Source: an uncultured Muribaculaceae bacterium (GTDB lineage: Bacteria; Bacteroidota; Bacteroidia; Bacteroidales; Muribaculaceae). From it: a DNA stretch of 64,000 bases. Of the stretch, positions 55,484-63,222 are shown piece by piece. The stretch is from contig CAJTWL010000010.1 in NCBI GenBank assembly GCA_910579845.1, positions 26,293-90,292 on the forward strand, read 5' to 3'. Numbering within the stretch: the stretch's first letter is position 1; every line of letters starts with the position of its first letter. The translations under genes were made by a program, and so were the position numbers. A model generated the notes under the pieces. That model had not been told where the DNA came from. It did no database searches and saw only the letters and a program-made list of their open reading frames with translations.

Positions 55484-55896
55484 TACGGCAGCACTATCGT
55501 CCTTGAATTGTCATCATTTACCCGAATCTCCACATCAACAAGATCTTCAGGCAGATAACCTTCTGCCATCTCAGGCCATTCTATCAGACAGACGGATCCG
55601 TTATCCCAATAATCCTCAACCCCCATATCCATAAGTTCCTCTTCCTCTTCAATCCTGTAGAAGTCAAAGTGGTATATCGGCGAATTCCCATCTGTCTCAT
55701 ATTCATTCACTATACTGAAAGTAGGACTCGACACTTCATCCTTGCTGCCCAATGCCTTGCACAAAGCCGAGATAAAAGTTGTCTTTCCCGCACCCATAGG
55801 AGCGCTAAAAGCAAAATGAAGTTTGCCTTGCATTGCCGTCTTGAATCTCTCAGCGGCTTCTGTCAGTTTATCCGGTGATTCTATATCTATTTCCAT
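55483..55896 (-). CDS. tsaE: tRNA threonylcarbamoyladenosine biosynthesis ATPase TsaE
   Basis: About 137 aa from ATG 55896 (MEIDIESPDKLTEAAERFK). The frame is open to 55929, but the extra 11 residues do not fit the family. P-loop SAPMGAGKTTFISALCKALG, then SSPTFSIVNEYE and IYHFDFYRI, as in TsaE. It works with TsaB, TsaC and TsaD to make t6A37 in tRNAs that read ANN codons. It leads birA. The upstream gap to 56229 contains hairpin repeat copy 3. Confidence 0.95.
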   Translation of the reverse strand: MEIDIESPDKLTEAAERFKTAMQGKLHFAFSAPMGAGKTTFISALCKALGSKDEVSSPTFSIVNEYETDGNSPIYHFDFYRIEEEEELMDMGVEDYWDNGSVCLIEWPEMAEGYLPEDLVDVEIRVNDDNSRTIVLP

Positions 55897-55959
55897 ACGA
55901 TTCTGTTTTCGAGATGCTAAATTACTCAATAGAATTCAATTTCAAACATAATGGAGCCT

Positions 55960-56134
55960 AAGAAACTGTTTAAATTTATTTTCAGAGGATTTTGAGATAA
56001 ATTTTTGAGATGTTTGTGCAAGTCAAGGAGGGAGAAACCTACCGGTTTTGACCGACGAGACTTGGCGCAAACAGCCAAAAAGACTCTCAAAAGACCTGAA
56101 AGAATTTCTATAATATTTTTTTCGTAATAAATTA
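55960..56134 (+). repeat. Hairpin intergenic repeat, copy 3 (about 175 bp)
   Basis: Same orientation as copy 1. Left end AAGAAACTGTTTAAATTTAT (55960 on); the right end keeps TTTTTCGTAATAAATT (to about 56133) but the last terminal part has decayed. GTTTGTGCAAGTC (56012-56024) pairs with GACTTGGCGCAAAC (56059-56072) with one bulged G; tip CGGTTTTGACCG. The G-C pair 56016/56068 replaces the C-G pair of copy 1 and the T-A of copy 2. It lies between the divergent tsaE and saccharopine-dehydrogenase-family genes, and with the promoter at 56183 fills the 332-bp gap. Confidence 0.85.
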
Positions 56135-56182
56135 CAATGTTAATTTAACATTCTTAAATTAGCTAAAATGACTTCTAAGTGT

Positions 56183-56190
56183 TATATTTG
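56183..56190 (+). promoter_or_regulatory. -7 box of the saccharopine-dehydrogenase-family gene
   Basis: TATATTTG matches TAnnTTTG; TTAG at 56159-56162, 20 bp upstream, is a partial -33 box. The start would be near 56196, giving a leader of about 33 nt. The promoter lies outside repeat copy 3. Confidence 0.5.
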
Positions 56191-56228
56191 CAGACAACCA
56201 CTTATATTCGAAAAAATTTAGACAAAAT

Positions 56229-57425
56229 ATGGGTAAAGTTCTTATTATCGGAGCCGGTGGCGTTGGTACGGTAGTGGCTCACAAATGTGCACAGAATCCC
56301 GAGGTGTTCAATGAAATCGTCCTTGCCTCACGCACCAAATCGAGATGTGACAAAATAGCGGCTGAAATAGGCAAACCAAACATTGTAACCGATCAGGTCG
56401 ATGCTGATTCCGTAGACCAGCTTGTGGAACTCTTCAACCGACATAAACCGGATATATGCATAAATGTCGCTCTTCCATATCAGGATCTGACAATAATGGA
56501 AGCCTGCCTGAAATGTGGTGTCAACTACCTTGACACAGCCAACTACGAGCCAAAGGATGAAGCTCATTTTGAATATTCCTGGCAATGGGCTTATCGCAAA
56601 CGTTTCGAGGATGCAGGACTTACAGCTATTCTCGGATGCGGCTTCGATCCCGGAGTATCAGCCGTATTCGTGGCATATGCCGCAAAACATCATTTCTCCG
56701 AGATGCGCTATCTCGATATCGTGGACTGCAATGCAGGCAATCATGGCAAGGCATTTGCCACAAACTTCAATCCGGAAATCAATATCCGGGAGATAACCCA
56801 GAAAGGGAAATACTGGGAAGACGGGAAATGGGTGGAAACAGAGAACCTTGAAATACACCGTCCACTGACATACCCCAACATCGGCGAACGTGAATCATAT
56901 CTTCTATATCATGAAGAGCTGGAAAGTCTCGTACAGAATTTCCCGTCTATCAGGCGCGCTCGTTTCTGGATGACCTTCGGTCAGGAGTATCTGACACATC
57001 TGCGTGTAATCCAGGATATAGGCATGGCTCGTATTGATCCGGTTATTTACAACGGACAAGAGATTGTTCCTATCCAGTTCCTGAAAGCAGTGTTGCCGGA
57101 TCCAGGATCTCTTGGAGAGAACTATACCGGCGAAACATCTATCGGCTGCCGAATCAAAGGTCTTGACAAAAACGGCAATGAGTCTACATACTACATTTAC
57201 AACAACTGCTCACACCAGGAAGCCTATAAAGAAACAGGAGCACAGGCGGTAAGCTATACTACGGGAGTCCCCGCAATGGTCGGAGCATACATGTTCCTCA
57301 CGGGGAAATGGGTAATGCCGGGTGTCCATAACGTTGAGGAATTTGATCCGGATCCGTTCCTTGAGAAACTCGCCAAGTCCGGTCTTCCCTGGCATATAAT
57401 TGAGAATGAAGATATAGAGCTATGA
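56229..57425 (+). CDS. Saccharopine dehydrogenase family protein, probably carboxy(nor)spermidine dehydrogenase
   Basis: A 398-aa NAD(P)-dependent enzyme. Rossmann start KVLIIGAGGVGTVVAHKCAQ; substrate-side segments CLKCGVNYLDTANYEP, ILGCGFDPGVSAVFVAYA and DIVDCNAGNHGKAFATNFNP. In gut Bacteroidetes this family member condenses a diamine with aspartate semialdehyde and reduces it to carboxyspermidine or carboxynorspermidine, which a decarboxylase (not in the window) turns into the polyamine. Strict lysine-pathway saccharopine dehydrogenase is the alternative, less likely here. 85 bp separate it from the GH31 gene. Confidence 0.85.
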   Translation: MGKVLIIGAGGVGTVVAHKCAQNPEVFNEIVLASRTKSRCDKIAAEIGKPNIVTDQVDADSVDQLVELFNRHKPDICINVALPYQDLTIMEACLKCGVNYLDTANYEPKDEAHFEYSWQWAYRKRFEDAGLTAILGCGFDPGVSAVFVAYAAKHHFSEMRYLDIVDCNAGNHGKAFATNFNPEINIREITQKGKYWEDGKWVETENLEIHRPLTYPNIGERESYLLYHEELESLVQNFPSIRRARFWMTFGQEYLTHLRVIQDIGMARIDPVIYNGQEIVPIQFLKAVLPDPGSLGENYTGETSIGCRIKGLDKNGNESTYYIYNNCSHQEAYKETGAQAVSYTTGVPAMVGAYMFLTGKWVMPGVHNVEEFDPDPFLEKLAKSGLPWHIIENEDIEL

Positions 57426-57510
57426 CAACGCCGGTTGTCGGTCTTCGGAGGCATCGGAGCGACATACAAAGAGATCAGTTATAAAAATAACTATAACTTC
57501 AATCCATTCA

Positions 57511-59886
57511 ATGAAAAAATTAACTATCATATCAGCCGTTGCCCTTCTTTCAGGGGCAACGGCTTTTGCTTCGCCCAAACCTCAAAGCGCATGGGTAATA
57601 CAACATGACAAAACATTTTTTCTTAAAACGGAGAAAAACACGGTCGCAATAACTCCATACGGGAATGATACATTCCAGATAACAACAATACCTGCAGGGT
57701 GTGACAATTTTGTTCTTCCACAATCTCAGGCTGTTGTCATTAACCCTTCACCGATACAGCCAATATCTTTCGCTACATCAAAGGATTTCTCCCTTTATTC
57801 TCCCACTACAATCGTTCGTGTGGACCGCACAACGGGGAAAATATCTTTTGATAACAGGCTTGGAGAGACACTCATTGAAGAGGAATCAGGTGTAGATAAC
57901 AGCAACGGTCTAAAAACCGTGACTTTCAAGACACCGAAGGGTGACAATTTTTACGGAGCGGGAGAGAAAGGACATTCCCTTACACTTAACGGTGACACGC
58001 TGACACTCTATAATCGTCAGAATTATGGCTATACCTATGACGACTCAAGAATAAACCAGATGGGTATAACGATGCCTTATTTCGCTTCCGACAAGGGATA
58101 CGGCATCCTTATAGACGATTACAATTCAGCCAGACTCACACTTGGCAAAGATATAATATCTTACGAATCGCTCACCCCTAAACCGCTCTCCTACTATTTC
58201 ATCAACGGGAATGGGAATCTGCAGGGAGTCACATCCGGTCTTACAGGTCTCACAGGCAGACAAAATCTGCCACCATTCTGGAGTCTTGGATACATAACAT
58301 CAAAATATGGCTATCATAATCAACATGAGGCGCTTGGGGCGATAGATTCCATAAAAAGAATGGATCTGCCTGTCGATGGCATTGTGTTTGATCTTTACTG
58401 GTATGGCGTGGAAACAGATATGGGGCGTCTGGAATGGGACAAAACTCAATTCCCCGACCACAAGGGAATGCTTGATTCCTTAAACAGAATAGGCGTTCAC
58501 ACCGTACTGATATCGCAGCCATATATCAATAAAAAAGGAGCAATAGATAATTATAATATTCTGAATTCCGGTGGAATGCTTACGCACGACGCCACAGGAG
58601 CCACAAAGGATGTGACCACATGGGTCGGAGAAGCCGGAATGTTCGATATTGCCAACCCTCACACCCGCGACTGGCTTTGGAACCGACTTAAACCGTTGAC
58701 CGCCGAGGGGCTTTCAGGTTGGTGGGGAGATCTCGGAGAACCGGAAGTACATCCGTTGGAGATCGTTCACGCCAACGGCGAGACTGCCGAACAGTTCCAC
58801 AATGTATACGGCAACAAATGGTCTGAGGTGATTTACAATGGCATGCGGCGCGATTTCCCGGATATGCGTCCGTTGCTGATGATGAGAGGCGGAACAACCG
58901 GTTTGCAACGCTATTCGGTTTTTCCGTGGACAACAGATGTTTCCCGCTCTTGGGGTGGACTCAAACCGCAGATAAACCTGATGCTCAGTTCCGGACTTTC
59001 AGGGCTGGGGTATATGAGTTCCGATATCGGAGGATTTGCTGTTGATCCTGAAAATCCGTATCTACCGGAACTTTATCTCCGTTGGCTTGAGATGGGCGTT
59101 TTTACACCTGTCTTACGCACTCACGCGCAATATAAGCCGGAACCTTATCATTACCCCCAATATACCAAGGCGATCCGGCGTATAATAAAAATGCGTTACG
59201 AATGGCTTCCATACAACTATACACTTGCATACGAAAATGCGAGATATGGCTGGCCTCTCGCACGTCCTCTGAATTTCTATTCAAATGACAACGCCGACAG
59301 ATATTCCAATATCCAGGATGAATACCTGTGGGGAAAAGACGTGCTTGTAGCTCCGGTTATGAACGAAGGGGCGAGATCTCGCAAGGTGCTTTTTCCGGAA
59401 GGAATATGGCTCAGCTGGAATAACCCCGCTTTGAGATTCACAGGAGGGAAAAAATATACAGTAAAAGCGCCATTGGGTCAGTTGCCGCTGTTTGTCAAAG
59501 AGGGGAGTTTTATTCCACAATATTTGGAACCCATTAACAACACCTCGGAATATAATCCATCAAAACTGACTGTGAGATACTACGCATCAGACAAGAGATC
59601 GGAATATACACTCTTTGAGGACGACCGTAAAGATCCTGAATCACTGCAGCGTAACAGATACTGTCTGTTGCATTTCAAGGCTTATTCTACATCCGAAGGG
59701 AAAGAGATATCCATCAGGAGAGAAGGCACATATCCGGGCATGCCGGAAGAGCGGGAGATAACGTTTCAGATAATCGGGGTCAGACGTCCCTCCAAAGTAT
59801 CCGCATCCAAATGGAGTTACAACGCAACAACACGCACACTCACAGCCGTTGTTACACTCAAGGATTCTGCCACACTGACATTTTAA
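57511..59886 (+). CDS. Glycoside hydrolase family 31 (alpha-glucosidase-like), exported
   Basis: A 791-aa enzyme with a signal peptide (MKKLTIISAVALLSGATAFA), so it acts in the periplasm or outside. An N-terminal beta-sandwich (about 25-225) is followed by the TIM barrel: FWSLGYITSKYGYHNQ, GIVFDLYWYG, the nucleophile Asp in GWWGDLGEPEVHP and the likely acid/base Asp in MSSDIGGFAVDP. A C-terminal beta-domain closes it. GH31 enzymes of Bacteroidales attack alpha-glucosides, alpha-xylosides or related links; the precise substrate is not visible. No SusC/SusD pair is nearby. Confidence 0.93.
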   Translation: MKKLTIISAVALLSGATAFASPKPQSAWVIQHDKTFFLKTEKNTVAITPYGNDTFQITTIPAGCDNFVLPQSQAVVINPSPIQPISFATSKDFSLYSPTTIVRVDRTTGKISFDNRLGETLIEEESGVDNSNGLKTVTFKTPKGDNFYGAGEKGHSLTLNGDTLTLYNRQNYGYTYDDSRINQMGITMPYFASDKGYGILIDDYNSARLTLGKDIISYESLTPKPLSYYFINGNGNLQGVTSGLTGLTGRQNLPPFWSLGYITSKYGYHNQHEALGAIDSIKRMDLPVDGIVFDLYWYGVETDMGRLEWDKTQFPDHKGMLDSLNRIGVHTVLISQPYINKKGAIDNYNILNSGGMLTHDATGATKDVTTWVGEAGMFDIANPHTRDWLWNRLKPLTAEGLSGWWGDLGEPEVHPLEIVHANGETAEQFHNVYGNKWSEVIYNGMRRDFPDMRPLLMMRGGTTGLQRYSVFPWTTDVSRSWGGLKPQINLMLSSGLSGLGYMSSDIGGFAVDPENPYLPELYLRWLEMGVFTPVLRTHAQYKPEPYHYPQYTKAIRRIIKMRYEWLPYNYTLAYENARYGWPLARPLNFYSNDNADRYSNIQDEYLWGKDVLVAPVMNEGARSRKVLFPEGIWLSWNNPALRFTGGKKYTVKAPLGQLPLFVKEGSFIPQYLEPINNTSEYNPSKLTVRYYASDKRSEYTLFEDDRKDPESLQRNRYCLLHFKAYSTSEGKEISIRREGTYPGMPEEREITFQIIGVRRPSKVSASKWSYNATTRTLTAVVTLKDSATLTF

Positions 59887-59901
59887 AAATTTTCGACCGG
59901 T

Positions 59902-59933
59902 ATTGCACAAATAAAAATTTCTTATTAACTTTG
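59902..59933 (+). promoter_or_regulatory. tRNA-Ser promoter
   Basis: ATTG (59902-59905), a 20-bp spacer and TAACTTTG (59926-59933) match the -33/-7 consensus; the mature tRNA begins 11 nt downstream. Confidence 0.8.
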
Positions 59934-59943
59934 CATCTACAAT

Positions 59944-60028
59944 GGAGAGATGGCAGAGTGGTCGATCGCGGCGGTCTTGAAAACCGTTGAGGGTAACACC
60001 TCCGGGGGTTCGAATCCCTCTCTCTCCG
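59944..60028 (+). tRNA. tRNA-Ser (anticodon TGA)
   Basis: 85 nt with the long variable arm of serine tRNAs. Acceptor stem GGAGAGA / TCTCTCC with discriminator G; anticodon loop CTTGAAA with TGA at 59978-59980. T-arm GGGGGTTCGAATCCCTC. CCA is not encoded. Its 3' end is the probable attachment site of the element carrying the recombinase at 60242. Confidence 0.97.
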
Positions 60029-60037
60029 CTATATGAT

Positions 60038-60085
60038 GAAAATCAGTTTACATTGTACACCAAGCGTAAACTGATTTTCTTTTTA
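60038..60085 (+). terminator. tRNA-Ser terminator
   Basis: GAAAATCAGTTTAC (60038-60051) pairs with GTAAACTGATTTTC (60065-60078), followed by TTTTTAT. A second small hairpin (CTTGGGA / TCCCAAG, 60099-60120) follows before the recombinase. Confidence 0.88.
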
Positions 60086-60241
60086 TACAGTTGATTATCT
60101 TGGGATTAGCCTGTCCCAAGTCCGGTCGAAACCCTGTACACTATGGGTGGATTAGCAGTGTGATGGCTTAGAATCAGTCAGTGATGTGCGCAATCTGTGA
60201 CGGGCAGACGCACTTATCACCAACTGATTAAAAGCAACGTT

Positions 60242-61501
60242 ATGATTACGATCAACTATCAGCGCTTCGGGACAAAGGGTTTCCAGTTGAGGCTCCGTCT
60301 TTATCAGGACGGCGAGACGAAGTTTATCAATGTCACAAAGCTGCTCAAAGGAGCGATTCAAAGAAAGCACTGGAACCAGCAGAAGCAGCTTTTCATTCCG
60401 AGCTGCCCTTTCAGCAGCGAGAACAATTCCATCCTCGTCCAGTTCCGACAGAAGTATGATGAGATGGCTATAAACTGGACCGGAAGCGTGTTCGGCATGA
60501 TAGCCGCTATGGAAGAGACTGCGACATCTTCGGATGCCATGACACTCTCCGGCTTCATTCAGGTAATAATCGAAAGACTGAATGAGCGTAAGCATCCGGA
60601 CGGCACCATCAAAGGCAGTTTCGAGGGCTATCAGAAGTTGGAGCGGCGCATACAGGAGTTCTGCAAGGCAAGGAGAATCAAGTACAGTAAGCTGCTCATC
60701 TCAGATGTCACGCCCAAGTTCGTTGATGGCATCCTGGAGTGGGTGGAGAAGTCCCGTAAGGGAAAGGGGCGAATCTACATATCCAAAATGCTCCATGCCG
60801 TTATAACGAAAGCTGATACGGACGGGCTTCTTAAAGCTGAAGACTTCAAGAAATGCAGCTGGGTCAGAAAGACCAAATGGAGCGTAGATAAGTGCAATAC
60901 GCTCTCTGCGGAGCAATGTAAAAGGTTCGCCACGATGAATCTCGATGAGATTTCATGCTCCCCTCTCAATGAACTGTACCGGGACTTCTGTCTCTTCATC
61001 CTCTATACCGGCCAGTCTGCCTGTGACGCTATCGCCCTCAAATACTCCAACATAAAGAAGATTGGGAGTGTCAGTCATTTCGTGTTCACACGAAGAAAGA
61101 TAGCCGAGAAACAGGCTGTCCCCTGCTCAGTTCCCATTAACACGGAACTGGATAGGATTATGTTGCGGTGGAGACATCTATCCAAAGACGGGTATATATT
61201 CCCGATCCGCAACAAGGAAAAACTTGCAACGCAAGGCACCAATAATGGTGACATCAAACACTTTATAGGGAAATTGAACCATTGGCTCAAAAAGGTGGGA
61301 AAAGCTCTGGGATGTACTTTCTCCCTTCACACATACACTTTCAGGCACACGGCGATTACCCATTACATTAGCAAAGGGGTGCCGGTGCTGTATGTAGCGA
61401 ACATGATGGGAACGAGTGTAGAGAACTGCGAGAAGATCTACTACAACAATCAGGGTGATACCAACAGCCGTAACAAGGTGTTGGCAGCTATGAAGTTCTA
61501 A
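60242..61501 (+). CDS. Tyrosine recombinase (integrase), divergent active site
   Basis: About 419 aa from ATG 60242 (MITINYQRFGTKGFQLRLRL); the frame is open to a GTG at 60197. It has the Bacteroidetes integrase architecture: N-terminal Arm-type domain, SAM-like core-binding domain (about 100-200) and a catalytic domain. The catalytic Tyr is in NCEKIYYNNQ and box II Arg in TYTFRHTAITHYISKG. The usual Arg of box I is replaced (LYTGQSACDAIAL), as known for IntDOT-like enzymes; the box II His position is Tyr and the box III His (LGH) reads MMGTS. It probably integrated the element into tRNA-Ser. Confidence 0.85.
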   Translation: MITINYQRFGTKGFQLRLRLYQDGETKFINVTKLLKGAIQRKHWNQQKQLFIPSCPFSSENNSILVQFRQKYDEMAINWTGSVFGMIAAMEETATSSDAMTLSGFIQVIIERLNERKHPDGTIKGSFEGYQKLERRIQEFCKARRIKYSKLLISDVTPKFVDGILEWVEKSRKGKGRIYISKMLHAVITKADTDGLLKAEDFKKCSWVRKTKWSVDKCNTLSAEQCKRFATMNLDEISCSPLNELYRDFCLFILYTGQSACDAIALKYSNIKKIGSVSHFVFTRRKIAEKQAVPCSVPINTELDRIMLRWRHLSKDGYIFPIRNKEKLATQGTNNGDIKHFIGKLNHWLKKVGKALGCTFSLHTYTFRHTAITHYISKGVPVLYVANMMGTSVENCEKIYYNNQGDTNSRNKVLAAMKF

Positions 61502-61502
61502 A

Positions 61503-61544
61503 AATACCGGGGACTGGCTTATGTCGAGTCCCCGGTATTGTTTT
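61503..61544. terminator. Terminator between the recombinase and the converging small-gene operon
   Basis: AATACCGGGGACT (61503-61515) pairs with AGTCCCCGGTATT (61527-61539), loop GGCTTATGTCG, then TTTTATTT on the plus strand. It overlaps the stop of the minus-strand operon, so it may serve both. Confidence 0.92.
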
Positions 61545-61758
61545 ATTTAGATAACTGGTATTCAATTTCATATTCGCCTTTGATTATATTTGGCCACCTT
61601 TCTTCAGGAAGATTGGCTTTTATCAAAGAAATAGCATATTCAGTATCAGTTTTTATCTCATCAATAGAATCTCCTGCGGAATAAATACCTTCACAGTTTG
61701 TTGAATATGCGCTATAAAAGCCATCTGTTTCTTCAACAATCATTATTAGCTTATTCAT
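61543..61758 (-). CDS. HicB-like protein without DNA-binding domain
   Basis: A 71-aa protein with the partial RNase-H-like HicB fold: KLIMIVEETDGFYSAYSTNC, then EGIYSAGDSIDEIKTDTEYA and an EYEIEYQLSK end. Bacteroidales HicB antitoxins usually continue with a helical segment and an HTH domain; here the protein stops at the point where that part would begin. Its start overlaps the stop of the upstream HicB-like gene by 4 bp. No HicA (a small dsRBD-type protein) is encoded nearby. It may be a stand-alone regulator, an antitoxin acting on a toxin elsewhere, or a degraded system. Confidence 0.7.
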   Translation of the reverse strand: MNKLIMIVEETDGFYSAYSTNCEGIYSAGDSIDEIKTDTEYAISLIKANLPEERWPNIIKGEYEIEYQLSK

Positions 61759-62033
61759 ATCATTTTACAGATTGCTTCTATGGCTTTCTTTAGATAATAT
61801 CTGAGAAATGAGGGAATATGGTAAAGAAAAATGAAAGATACTCTTGTTGATGCTTGATTGTCTTCTATGTGTCTATCTTTCATTGTCCGAGCCACAGTTT
61901 TATATTCGGTAATTGCTTCTTTGAAGGTATTACCTTCGCCAATTGCTCCATAAGGAAGTTTTGCATAGCGATTAATACAACAGGAATAGGAGCCATCATC
62001 CCCTTTGTAGACATAAACTATTTCTTTTTTCAT
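61755..62033 (-). CDS. HicB-like protein, first of a tandem pair
   Basis: 92 aa from ATG 62033 (MKKEIVYVYKGDDGSYSCCI); the frame is open to 62072, but that would overlap the preceding gene. HicB pattern: GDDGSYSCCINRYAKLPYGA, IGEGNTFKEAITEYK. The end FLYHIPSFLRYYLKKAIEAI resembles the helix that links HicB to its HTH in Bacteroidales antitoxins, yet the HTH is absent. It overlaps the next HicB-like gene (ATGA, 61755-61758). The two share the same fold but are clearly diverged. Confidence 0.68.
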   Translation of the reverse strand: MKKEIVYVYKGDDGSYSCCINRYAKLPYGAIGEGNTFKEAITEYKTVARTMKDRHIEDNQASTRVSFIFLYHIPSFLRYYLKKAIEAICKMI

Positions 62034-62046
62034 AGAGGTGTATCTT

Positions 62047-62418
62047 TTATGTTCGGACAAATTTGAAGTCAATCATGTTTGTCTGACAATGCTTGCGGAA
62101 GATTCTGAATACCTTGTCAAACTCACGCTGGATGGCTCTGCGCTCACGTCTGGGAGTACCTGGAGCATGGTATTCTTCCACAAGGTCGTTAAGCTCATCA
62201 GCAAGACGACGAGCTGTTTTCCATGCAGGATTGCCCTCAAACAGCTTTCTTATATCTCCAGATAGTTTTACATCACATTGAAATGAGTATGTGTTGTGAA
62301 CATTTATCGGAGGAATGTCTTGATCAAGAAATGAGATTTCATTGATTGAGCCGGAAAGAAGCTTCAATTCCTTCCCGGTTTCCATGTCGATTAGAGATAC
62401 ATCTTTACTTGTCATCAT
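62047..62418 (-). CDS. Small phage-like protein of unknown function
   Basis: A 123-aa protein I do not recognise. The N-terminal half is polar (LIDMETGKELKLLSGSINEI); residues about 45-123 are mostly helical and basic (KTARRLADELNDLVEEYHAP, RRERRAIQREFDKVFRIFRK). There is no signal or membrane segment. It overlaps the upstream gene by 14 bp and lies 13 bp before the first HicB-like gene. ATGs at 62418 and 62415 are both possible starts. Confidence 0.65.
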   Translation of the reverse strand: MMTSKDVSLIDMETGKELKLLSGSINEISFLDQDIPPINVHNTYSFQCDVKLSGDIRKLFEGNPAWKTARRLADELNDLVEEYHAPGTPRRERRAIQREFDKVFRIFRKHCQTNMIDFKFVRT

Positions 62419-62674
62419 CGTTGTCAGGATTTAGATATTCTTCATCAGTAGGGATGTCGGCTGGCGACCAATAGGTTAATATGTGAGATATACCATAGTT
62501 GGTGTTTCCAATTTCCGCATCAAGATATAGTGTCTCCCCATTTGCCAGTCTTTCTTTGATAGATGGAACACAATATTTTATAAAACCGTCATTGAACTCG
62601 CCAAGCGGCCATATTTGGTCTAACTTGGCGAGTATCTGATCAACGGTGTCCGGGTTTGTCAGAAGGATTCTCAT
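62405..62674 (-). CDS. Small phage-like protein of unknown function
   Basis: An 89-aa acidic protein (MRILLTNPDTVDQILAKLDQ, end DEEYLNPDNDDDK) with no recognised motif. The middle (ETLYLDAEIGNTNYGISHIL) suggests a mixed alpha/beta fold. Its start overlaps the stop of the DUF2829 gene by 4 bp, so it is translationally coupled. Confidence 0.65.
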   Translation of the reverse strand: MRILLTNPDTVDQILAKLDQIWPLGEFNDGFIKYCVPSIKERLANGETLYLDAEIGNTNYGISHILTYWSPADIPTDEEYLNPDNDDDK

Positions 62675-63222
62675 TCTGAAACGATTATCCAGTCCTCAGC
62701 AAGCATATCAGTCTGGGAGGCAAGCCAGCCGGAGAGAATCTGCTTCTGGGCTGTGAACATACAGATGGTCCCGAGAGCTTCAATCTCGCCTCCGTTGGCT
62801 TCAGCAAGACCTTTCAGCATGGGATCCTTGCACCATTCTGCCTTGACTGTAGCAGCCGGTTTGAGCCAAAGGAACATCCCCTTGCCGTTCCAGCCTTTGC
62901 GGGCAACCTTATGTCCTGCTTTGAGAGCCTGGATAGCGCAACCGAATGTCATGCCATCAACAGCTTTATAGGTAGCTTCAAACACGTTTGCCGGCGACCA
63001 GGACTCATATCCATTGTTGTAAACCACTTTGTAGCCCGGTTCTTCACGTTGAGTATGCGCAATTTGACCGATTCTCAGGAGTCCGGCGTCAAATGCCGCA
63101 CCTTTGGTCATAGGCTCTGCCTCGACCATCTTTGTACCGATGAACTGATTCATATATGTATGTGTGGGTTCTATAAAGCCGCCCAAGGCTTTTTTATATA
63201 ATAGTTTGCAGTCTATTGCCAT
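62671..63222 (-). CDS. DUF2829 (Tad2-like) protein with N-terminal phage domain
   Basis: A 183-aa protein in two parts. Residues about 24-90 (MNQFIGTKMVEAEPMTKGAA, EEPGYKVVYNNGYESWSP) are a small domain met in Bacteroidales phage proteins. Residues 91-183 are a DUF2829 domain: MTFGCAIQALKAGHKVARKG, WNGKGMFLWL, and the end SQTDMLAEDWIIV. The family is that of Thoeris anti-defence protein 2, a sponge that binds the cyclic-ADP-ribose signal of Thoeris and, in some members, cyclic nucleotides. Anti-defence activity here is inference. An ATG at 63153 (Met24) is an alternative start. It overlaps the gene before it by 10 bp and the gene after it by 4 bp. Confidence 0.78.
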   Translation of the reverse strand: MAIDCKLLYKKALGGFIEPTHTYMNQFIGTKMVEAEPMTKGAAFDAGLLRIGQIAHTQREEPGYKVVYNNGYESWSPANVFEATYKAVDGMTFGCAIQALKAGHKVARKGWNGKGMFLWLKPAATVKAEWCKDPMLKGLAEANGGEIEALGTICMFTAQKQILSGWLASQTDMLAEDWIIVSE

